This document shows, piece after piece, positions 58,166-64,000 of a stretch of DNA of 64,000 nt. The position numbers were made by a program, and so were the translations under genes. Source of the DNA: Diplonema papillatum (taxonomy: Eukaryota; Euglenozoa; Diplonemea; Diplonemida; Diplonemidae); NCBI GenBank assembly GCA_030068145.1, contig JAPJBO010000705.1, positions 58,450 to 122,449 on the forward strand, written 5' to 3'. Each line of letters opens with the position of its first letter. Positions within the stretch are counted from its first letter, which is position 1. A model generated the notes under the pieces. The model did not search any database. It worked only from the letters and a program-made list of their open reading frames with translations, and had not been told where the DNA came from.

Positions 58166-58358
58166 GAAAGGTCAACGCGGTAGCGGTGACCACGAGAACA
58201 CATACAGGTGGGTGGGGAGAGGCCCTGGGACTGCTAAGGCGTGACTAACCCCGTCCCTGTCCCTCCCAGGGAGCCACCCCGGAACTAGCCTAGCCCACCT
58301 GACGGTGGGGCCCCACCTGACTGTGGAGGCCCACACCCTCTGACTTGTTTTGATGTTT

Positions 58359-58392
<34 letters not shown>

Positions 58393-58414
58393 TCTCTCTC
58401 TCTCGTCTCTTCCT

Positions 58415-58496
<82 letters not shown>

Positions 58497-58668
58497 GAAA
58501 GGTCAACGCGGTAGCGGTGACCACGAGAACACATACAGGTAGGTGGGGAAAGGCCCTGGGACTGCTAAGGCGAGACTAACCCCGTCCCTGTCCCTCCCAG
58601 GGAGCCACCCCGGAACTAGCCTAGCCCACCTGACGGTGGGGGCCCACACCTTTTGACTTGTTTTATGT

Positions 58669-58744
<76 letters not shown>

Positions 58745-58745
58745 C
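58120..58745. repeat. (TC)n tracts with embedded about 175-bp units
   Basis: Three long (TC)n runs (about 58125-58162, 58358-58494, 58670-58741) alternate with two units containing GTCAACGCGGTAGCGGTGAC, GGCCCTGGGACTGCTAAGGC and CCACCTGACGGTGGG. The units are a diverged form of 26945-27160. Confidence 0.9.
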
Positions 58746-59009
58746 TTCTTACCTCGGGCTTATTTCGGACCGGCCGCGTTGCTGCCCTCAAACCTCGCAC
58801 TCGTGTGCTTGCTAACAAGAAAGATAAACGGCAAACCAAGCTAGACCACTAAACTGCACTACTTGTGCCACGAAAGATACAAATCCCGATACCATGCCGC
58901 ATAAAGAACATGAGTCTGCAAAATAAAACCGCCCGAACAGTACAGTTTTTCGGGAGGGGAGTTGCACCCGGGGCCCCCTCGGGGGTGCCGTTGGCAACAC
59001 TCGTAACGG

Positions 59010-60608
59010 TCACGAAAAGATTCTGCTCGGAGCGTCAGCTAGGTTGGTGTCGGTTGGCACCCACTCAACCGACCAGTCCACACCCCGCAGCTCGGTCACA
59101 ATCGCTGCTATGGCCTGCGAGAACACGTACCCTGTCGCCTTCGTCGTCGTCAGCGCATAATACACCAAAGCGTTATCCGTCTTGAGCAGAACACCGGCGC
59201 TTCCTTCCCTTGTCGCCATCCACCTGCGGACGGACCTTAGCGTGGCCCACGCTTCCAGCACGTGTATCGGTTGCCGTTGCTGCTCCGGCGTCCACTTCCA
59301 TCCCTTCACTTCGCCCGTCTCTTGCAACACGTAACCCCCTCCGGTCTTCGATGCGTCCGCCCACACCGTGTCGATCCAGTCGCTCGGTGGTCGAAGAACC
59401 GACACCGGCTCATTCGCCAAAACGTGCTGCACCAGTTTCACGACATCCAACCACGCCCGTCTCCACCACACTGTCCGGTGCGTCCATCCCCTCTTCTGAG
59501 CGGCGAGCTCTCTCGCCCTGCGTGACACGAACTGCTTCAGCGACGGGTAGTCGTACTGCGGCACGTTCAACACCCTCATCGCCCAGAACAACGCTCCGAG
59601 CAGCTTCCAGGTCGTCTTCAACGTCTGCGTTGCCGGGTCCGCCTTGTACACCCGCCAGAACACTGCCAATTTTCCGATGAACCCTCTCACCAGACACACT
59701 GTCTTCGCCGCTAAATCGACACGCATGCCCAACACGTCCGTTTGCTCCGCAGGTTGGTGATCTTCCTCCTTAAAGACCGCCCTGCATTCCCCTGCCTTCC
59801 GCTTCAGTACCGCAACGGCATTCGTCACCGTCCGCGCATCCGCCCCGAAAATCAGGAAATTGTCGATGTAAACCATTCCTGACGCTTGCCCAACAAAGGC
59901 CTTCATCGCCTGTGTCATGATGACACTCGCTGTCGTTTGCGCCACATACACGCTCCACGCCCACCCCATTGCTAGAACGACGAGCTGGAACACTCCCACC
60001 ACCGTCCTGATGACGAAGTAGTCTTGCAGCTGAGGCGCTGCAATCTGGAAAAACCAACTGCGGCCGTCCAACTGCGCAACGTACGCGTTCTTGGCAACTG
60101 CCTCTTTCACGTCCTTGACCGCCGGCAGCTTCACCTGCGGCGGCTCCTGCATCGCTTCGCCATACACCGACGCATCGACGATCAGGCGGTTCTTGCCGTT
60201 TGGCTTCGGCACTGTAAATGCCTTGCATACGTGCCTGACCGCGTTCTCCGTTCGCCGCCTCGCCCTGATGACCCCCATTTCCTCGAGCTGCCGGACCTGT
60301 TCTGCTGTCAGCGTCGACTTCGGGCCCGGCAACCTCCTCAACCTTCGTTCGTCCGTCAACATCTCTTCGAAACCCTCTCTGCCCAAAACCCTTCGCACGT
60401 CTGACACCTCCGTCCCCGCCTGCCAGCTCTCCACCTTCGCCATGTCCACCGTCGCGGCCACAATCTCGTCCATGGGACCATCTGATCCACCGCCCCCCAC
60501 CTCTCCAGGGTAGGGTGCCAAATCCGTATACGGGTACCCAGAATCTGCCACGATCCTGAGCACCATCCTCCACTTCGACCTTCGACCCCGCCTCCTGGCG
60601 CTGCGCAT
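59010..60608 (-). CDS. Reverse transcriptase-RNase H of the YR retrotransposon
   Basis: 532 residues from the ATG at 60608 (MRSARRRGRRSKWRMV), 63 bp after the recombinase stop. The open frame extends further upstream, but there it is the shadow of the recombinase. RT: KPNGKNRLIVDASVYGEAM, VAQLDGRSWFFQIAAP (motif A Asp), MGWAWSVYVAQ, and MVYIDNFLIFGAD (motif C, with Asn in place of the second Asp of YxDD). RNase H: DTVWADASKTGGGY, LEAWATLRSVRRW, LLKTDNALVYYAL and WVPTDTNLADAPSR supply the Asp-Glu-Asp-Asp set. It would copy element RNA into DNA for insertion by the recombinase. YIDN could mean loss of activity or a lineage variant. Confidence 0.8.
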   Translation of the reverse strand: MRSARRRGRRSKWRMVLRIVADSGYPYTDLAPYPGEVGGGGSDGPMDEIVAATVDMAKVESWQAGTEVSDVRRVLGREGFEEMLTDERRLRRLPGPKSTLTAEQVRQLEEMGVIRARRRTENAVRHVCKAFTVPKPNGKNRLIVDASVYGEAMQEPPQVKLPAVKDVKEAVAKNAYVAQLDGRSWFFQIAAPQLQDYFVIRTVVGVFQLVVLAMGWAWSVYVAQTTASVIMTQAMKAFVGQASGMVYIDNFLIFGADARTVTNAVAVLKRKAGECRAVFKEEDHQPAEQTDVLGMRVDLAAKTVCLVRGFIGKLAVFWRVYKADPATQTLKTTWKLLGALFWAMRVLNVPQYDYPSLKQFVSRRARELAAQKRGWTHRTVWWRRAWLDVVKLVQHVLANEPVSVLRPPSDWIDTVWADASKTGGGYVLQETGEVKGWKWTPEQQRQPIHVLEAWATLRSVRRWMATREGSAGVLLKTDNALVYYALTTTKATGYVFSQAIAAIVTELRGVDWSVEWVPTDTNLADAPSRIFS

Positions 60609-60670
60609 ACCCGTACCGCTTCTAGACTTTCTAGGCGATCCCGGGCGCCCGCGCGCCTTGGCGTCATCCC

Positions 60671-62011
60671 CTATTGCACATCCTGCAGCCGCCGTACGAC
60701 GTCCTCCACGCCTGCCCCTCTTTCTCGTCGCTCTGCTGCTCGTTCCAGCCCGAGGTACGTCTCGACGTTCTTGAACTGTCGATGTCCCGTGAGCCGCTGC
60801 AGCCTCGCATCGTCCACTCCCATGTCGTCGATCGCATGGGCGTACCCCCGCTTGAACGCGTGGGTTGTCACACCCACTTGCTTCAGCCGCGCGAGCAGGG
60901 GCTTGTACGCGACGTTGAACACCGGCCCGTCGATGCTCGACCTTCCGGCGACAAACCTTTCCACGTCCTGCCGAAACACGCCCCTCAAGCACACGTTTCG
61001 TCTTGTGGGCCGGTTCTCCGTCTTCGACTCCCTCTGCACCACCGTCAGCTTGAGCACGTCCGCTTCTCTCTGCACAACCTTCAGATCTTCCAGCCGCGAC
61101 ACGCCCTCCCAGCGAAGCCCCAACAAGTGCTGAACGCAGCAAAACGCCATCTGCTCTGGACTCAGCGCCCTCCGCAACAGTTCCCAGTGCTTCGGTTCCA
61201 CTGGCGCAGCCTGCCTTGTTGGCACATCGGCTCCCAACGCCGTCAGACCCGCTACGTGCGCCTCCAAGATTCCCAGCCGCACGTGCGGCGCCCATCTCTG
61301 GAACACCGACCGAAGGCACAGGGCGTAGTCCCTCTGTGTCGAGGGCCTCACCCCTGCTGATTCTGCCAGGTACACCCCGACCCAGTCGTGCAATCCCGCC
61401 CCAGGAAACCTCTTCTTCACCCCGACCAGCTTTTCCAACCGTTGCGCCCACCTGACCATCGTGGTCGCCGCTACTGCGCGCGCCTGCACTGCCTCGAGGT
61501 ACTCTCGCTGTTGCCTCGTGACGATGCCGTTCCCCTTTGCCCCCAGGCCAAGCTCCGCCAAAGCCTCCATCAGCCTCCCGTAGGCCCTTTCTCTTGCCTG
61601 AATCCCCGCCAATCCCGAATGGCGCCCGTCTAACCTGAGTCTCTCTGACACCGCCGCGTTCACCCCTGTTGTTTCCCGTACCCCAAAACCCCGCTCGCTG
61701 TCCCCTCGCGACCCCGTACCCCTGTACCCCATTCTCCCTCTTTCCCCGTTGGGAGATCGAACGCCCCCCGCCGCACCTGCCGGTGCCGCCATTGTCCCCA
61801 GTACCCTTTCCATTTTCCTTATTCCCGCCTGAAAGGCTGCAGTTACCTGCCCCCGTCCCGAGTTCCCCCCAATTGTCACTTCTTTCCTTTCCCCGTTCCG
61901 CCCTGGCGAAAACCCCCCGTCTGGAACCCCGTTCCACCCTGACGAAACCCCCCCGTCGGGTACCCAATCTTCCCCCCGGTTACCGGCTGCACGTACGTGC
62001 TCCTGTTCCAT
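60671..62011 (-). CDS. Tyrosine recombinase of the YR retrotransposon
   Basis: 446 residues from the ATG at 62011; this start overlaps gag by about 136 bp in another frame and is uncertain. The C-terminal catalytic domain shows LLGLRWEGVSRLEDLKV (first Arg), THAFKRGYAHAIDD (His, with Lys at the usual HxxR Arg position and Arg next to it), LTGHRQFKNV (second His) and ETYLGLE (Tyr nucleophile). An N-terminal helical part (about residues 150-265; RPSTQRDYALCLRSVFQRWA) resembles the SAM-like/core-binding domain. It would integrate circular DNA copies. Ends VRRLQDVQ before the RT. Confidence 0.75.
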   Translation of the reverse strand: MEQEHVRAAGNRGEDWVPDGGVSSGWNGVPDGGFSPGRNGERKEVTIGGNSGRGQVTAAFQAGIRKMERVLGTMAAPAGAAGGVRSPNGERGRMGYRGTGSRGDSERGFGVRETTGVNAAVSERLRLDGRHSGLAGIQARERAYGRLMEALAELGLGAKGNGIVTRQQREYLEAVQARAVAATTMVRWAQRLEKLVGVKKRFPGAGLHDWVGVYLAESAGVRPSTQRDYALCLRSVFQRWAPHVRLGILEAHVAGLTALGADVPTRQAAPVEPKHWELLRRALSPEQMAFCCVQHLLGLRWEGVSRLEDLKVVQREADVLKLTVVQRESKTENRPTRRNVCLRGVFRQDVERFVAGRSSIDGPVFNVAYKPLLARLKQVGVTTHAFKRGYAHAIDDMGVDDARLQRLTGHRQFKNVETYLGLERAAERRERGAGVEDVVRRLQDVQ

Positions 62012-62850
62012 TGCCCCGAGCTCTGCGATTTTGTCCCCTTGCTCCTCGCCCGCTGCCTTTCGGCCTCCTTCCACGCCTCCGCCAGCGGCCCGGGCAGGTC
62101 CTGTTCTTCCAATGCCTTCTCGAACATGCCCGCATGCCCTCCTTTTACCCCCGTCTCCTCCCCGAACTGGAGCGCCACCAACCGCGCAATCGCCCTGTCC
62201 ACCACTGCGACCATGTGCACATCTCCAAAAGACCCCCCCACCGGCCTCTCCGGGTCCGAAAAATAATCGAACCCCGTCTCGAGGTTCGCCAGCTGCCCTT
62301 TCGCCTGCTCCCGGGCCCCTGGTCTCGCCCCCGTGCAGAGCACCCGCTCGAACCGGGCTTCAAAAACCCTGAGCACTTCCATGCGCGTTGGTCCTGGAAA
62401 AATCCCCGGCCATCTCGCCCCCTCCCCGAGGTCCGCGAACCCCAACGCGCGACTCCTCTGCGGCATCCCGCCTGCCGACAGCCCCGTCACCATACCCATC
62501 AAACTGCTGAGCATCTGCTTCATCTCCGCGTTCCCCGCCTCCATCATCTGCAGCCGCACATCATGCTCTGCGACCTTCTGCGACGCCTGCCCAAAGGTCT
62601 GGGCCGTCTTCTCCTCCAGATCCCTTACCGCCTCCTGCGGCTCGCCTTCCTCCCCGTCTGCCCTTCTCCTCTTCCCTTGCACACTGCCCGGCAGTGCCAG
62701 CGGCGACTGCACCGGGGTGCCCGCCCTCGAGCTGCTCGCCGAGGCGGTCGCTTGTAGCGCCGCCAGCGCCCTCTGCCCGCAGGCCTTCTTGTGGGTGGCC
62801 AACCCTTTCGGGTCGAACGAGCCCCCACAGTGCGGGCACTCTTCCGCCAT
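61876..62850 (-). CDS. Gag-like protein of the YR retrotransposon
   Basis: 324 residues from the ATG at 62850, chosen because a zinc-finger motif follows at once: CPHC...THKKAC (Cys5, Cys8, His20, Cys24). Residues 95-140 form a short coiled-coil-like stretch (EKTAQTFGQASQKVAEHDVR), then a helical domain (WPGIFPGPTRMEVLRVFEAR). The tail is Gly/Thr/Gln-rich with a repeated GGFRQGGTG and ends KGKK. Probably the structural/nucleic-acid-binding protein. Only its position and finger support the call. Confidence 0.65.
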   Translation of the reverse strand: MAEECPHCGGSFDPKGLATHKKACGQRALAALQATASASSSRAGTPVQSPLALPGSVQGKRRRADGEEGEPQEAVRDLEEKTAQTFGQASQKVAEHDVRLQMMEAGNAEMKQMLSSLMGMVTGLSAGGMPQRSRALGFADLGEGARWPGIFPGPTRMEVLRVFEARFERVLCTGARPGAREQAKGQLANLETGFDYFSDPERPVGGSFGDVHMVAVVDRAIARLVALQFGEETGVKGGHAGMFEKALEEQDLPGPLAEAWKEAERQRARSKGTKSQSSGQWNRSTYVQPVTGGKIGYPTGGFRQGGTGFQTGGFRQGGTGKGKK

Positions 62851-62994
62851 GTTTGCGATCGGTCGGGAGGGGAGTTGCTGTGTGCTCCTGCGGTCTTTGT
62901 GTTTTTCGTACTTGACCAACAGGTTCACCCCCCCGCACGCCAAGTCCGCCCTTCGGTATAAGTTCGTCCAGAACTTCACTCACTTCGTTCACGA

Positions 62995-63290
62995 AGTTCT
63001 TGATCCCTCTCTCTCTCTCTCTCTCTCAAAGGTCGCTTGGCAGAAACGGTGAAGATGATAATTGTCACAGGGTTGGTGAAATGAAAGCGAGAATGTGGGG
63101 TAAGCCCTGATTATTAGATTCACGGTTAAACGAAGCTAGCGCACAAGGTTTGCCTGATCTCGCACCTACTTTCCGATACCAAATAGATACTCTATTCAAA
63201 CTCGGAAAAGGTCGCGCTGGCAGAAACGGTGAAGATAATAATTGTCACAGGGTTGGTGAAATGAAAGCGAGAATGTGGAATAAAAATCCC
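62995..63290. repeat. About 180-bp tandem repeat with (TC)n
   Basis: Two units (about 63037 and 63214) share GGCAGAAACGGTGAAGAT, AATTGTCACAGGGTTGGTGA and AATGAAAGCGAGAATGTGG. The middle block recurs at about 1590-1612. Confidence 0.85.
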
Positions 63291-63395
63291 TGGACGTGAA
63301 ACTCAATGAGCTGAGATCCCGCTGCCTCCGGGTCTCGCAAAAAAGAAAACAGCGCTATCAGGAGCGCAAATACAAAACTTTCGAGGTAAGGAACC

Positions 63396-64000
63396 TCATG
63401 CAACACAGAACGGGGTCCGGGGCGGCCGGATACCCCGCCTGTATGGATCATCCCGTGTCCAGACGTCTGCCAGTTGTTCAGCAGTCGGGACCCATACAGT
63501 CTCGAGGATACACTGGTGTTCCTCCAAGACGTCGCGCACCTGGCACAGGATGAGGTTCCCGAGCTCGGTCTTCGACTTCCAGTTCTTCAGGCAGTTGACG
63601 GCGGGCAAGTTGTCGACAAATATTCTGATTGTCGACAGCGGAGACCGCGAAGCCGCATACGCAACCGCAAACTTGGCCGCCGTAAGCTCGGCGAAGAAGA
63701 TGTGCTGCGGTGCATCCCTCCATGGGCCCCACATCGCCATGGAACCCACTAGCCAGGCCCATCCCTGCATGCTGGCGTCGGACCACGCCTCCACGAGGGT
63801 GTCCCGCTGCTTCGAGTCGAAAACGACCCATCGATTGCCCGACAGGCGCCGCCTCACCCCAGCCAGGAACGGAAGAACGTCGTCGCTCACGCGGACCAGC
63901 GACTCCCAGCCCAGGGAACCGGTCAGGACTTGGTGCGCCAGGGTCCCCATCCACGCAAGCACCGGGCTCACTCTGCAGAGTGGCGTGCCCCACACCGTCC
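63396..64000 (-). CDS. RNase H end of a second RT polyprotein, cut by the window edge
   Basis: At least 199 residues, open to the right edge. RNase H motifs: EAWSDASMQGWAWLVG (Asp), FFAELTAAKFAVAYAA (Glu), IRIFVDNLPAVNCLKNW (Asp), and VWVPTAEQLADVWTRDD (Asp). This arrangement matches RNase H of DIRS/YR- or Pao/gypsy-like retroelements; the lack of a visible integrase and the YR element next door favour the former. It differs in sequence from the RNase H at 59010, so it is a different family. The RT should lie beyond 64000. Confidence 0.65.
   Translation of the reverse strand, partial: TVWGTPLCRVSPVLAWMGTLAHQVLTGSLGWESLVRVSDDVLPFLAGVRRRLSGNRWVVFDSKQRDTLVEAWSDASMQGWAWLVGSMAMWGPWRDAPQHIFFAELTAAKFAVAYAASRSPLSTIRIFVDNLPAVNCLKNWKSKTELGNLILCQVRDVLEEHQCILETVWVPTAEQLADVWTRDDPYRRGIRPPRTPFCVA

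Larger units (their letters stand above)
58950..62878 (-). mobile_element. VIPER-like tyrosine-recombinase retrotransposon
   Basis: Minus-strand order gag (62850-61876), tyrosine recombinase (about 62011-60671), RT-RNase H (60608-59010). The 16-bp TCGGGAGGGGAGTTGC occurs at 62863-62878, just before the gag ATG, and at 58950-58965, just after the RT-RH stop, in the same orientation, as expected for split direct repeats of this order. No LTR and no integrase are visible. Gene order gag-YR-RT-RH is that of VIPER elements, whereas DIRS, Ngaro and PAT elements place YR last. Exact outer ends were not resolved. Confidence 0.75.

Noticed and set aside
58285..58534. Arg/Glu-repeat proteins over the (TC)n tracts
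   Set aside because: Pure dinucleotide repeat translation.
60671..61967. N-terminal 450 codons of the long minus-strand frame ending at 59010
   Set aside because: The frame is open there but runs over the recombinase in another phase; conserved RT sequence starts only after about 60608.
61669..62757. Plus-strand frame of 362 codons rich in Pro/Arg/His
   Set aside because: Antisense of the gag and recombinase frames; low-complexity composition typical of shadow frames.

Overview
The window is eukaryotic nuclear DNA. Genes are sparse and repeats of every scale dominate. Coding sequence is GC-rich; intergenic DNA is full of homopolymers, (TC)n tracts, minisatellites and short inverted-repeat elements. 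Two genes have GT...AG introns that fit their reading frames. Several genes encode secreted proteins (GH28 pectinase-like and sphingomyelinase-D-like proteins with N-terminal signal peptides). I cannot assign a taxon. A protist, such as an alga or an osmotrophic/pathogenic stramenopile-like organism, fits best, but that is an inference from gene content only.

Left third (about 2.9-18 kb). The main feature is a roughly 7.5-kb non-LTR retrotransposon (2890-10452). Its first ORF encodes ankyrin repeats, an RRM-like segment and a Cys-rich tail. A single in-frame UGA separates it from a frame that stays open to 10384. That second frame carries two copies of a 2A-like motif (C-G-D-V-H-P-N-P-G-P), then an APE-type endonuclease, a reverse transcriptase and a Cys-rich C-terminus. 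Other family members in the window are an ANK-plus-3'-end deletion derivative (10457-10806), a scrambled copy with an inverted piece (15906-18030), and a 5'-truncated copy with an 11-bp target duplication (35287-35818). Degenerate RNase H and C-terminal domains of a related element lie at 10.8-12.7 kb.

Middle (18-53 kb). A sphingomyelinase-D/GDPD-like gene with tandem PLAT-like domains (21971-23494) is preceded by two truncated tandem copies. A GH28 family follows: one copy split by a large intron-like insertion (29368-34260), two uninterrupted paralogues (40597-41850, 47343-48593), and many 3'-end fragments in tandem arrays (34.3-35.3 kb; 48.6-50.6 kb with a 724-bp period). The GH28 intron holds a hAT-type element with TIRs and a perfect 8-bp duplication TATAAGAC. 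Several small DNA transposons have readable TIRs; at least one has a precise empty-site paralogue within the window. Large minisatellites (31-bp, about 45-bp, 69-bp units) separate the GH28 copies.

Right end (54-64 kb). A two-exon gene of unknown function encodes a helical N-terminal half and a Pro/Gly-rich C-terminal half (54355-56593), with part of its last exon duplicated downstream. (TC)n tracts follow, then a minus-strand tyrosine-recombinase retrotransposon ordered gag - YR - RT - RNase H (59010-62850), the VIPER-like order, bracketed by a 16-bp direct repeat. The RNase H end of another RT of this general type runs off the right edge.

Between these landmarks I see mainly dispersed and tandem repeats. 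Many long open frames are by-products of repeats whose unit length is divisible by three, or antisense shadows of GC-rich genes, and are not annotated as genes.
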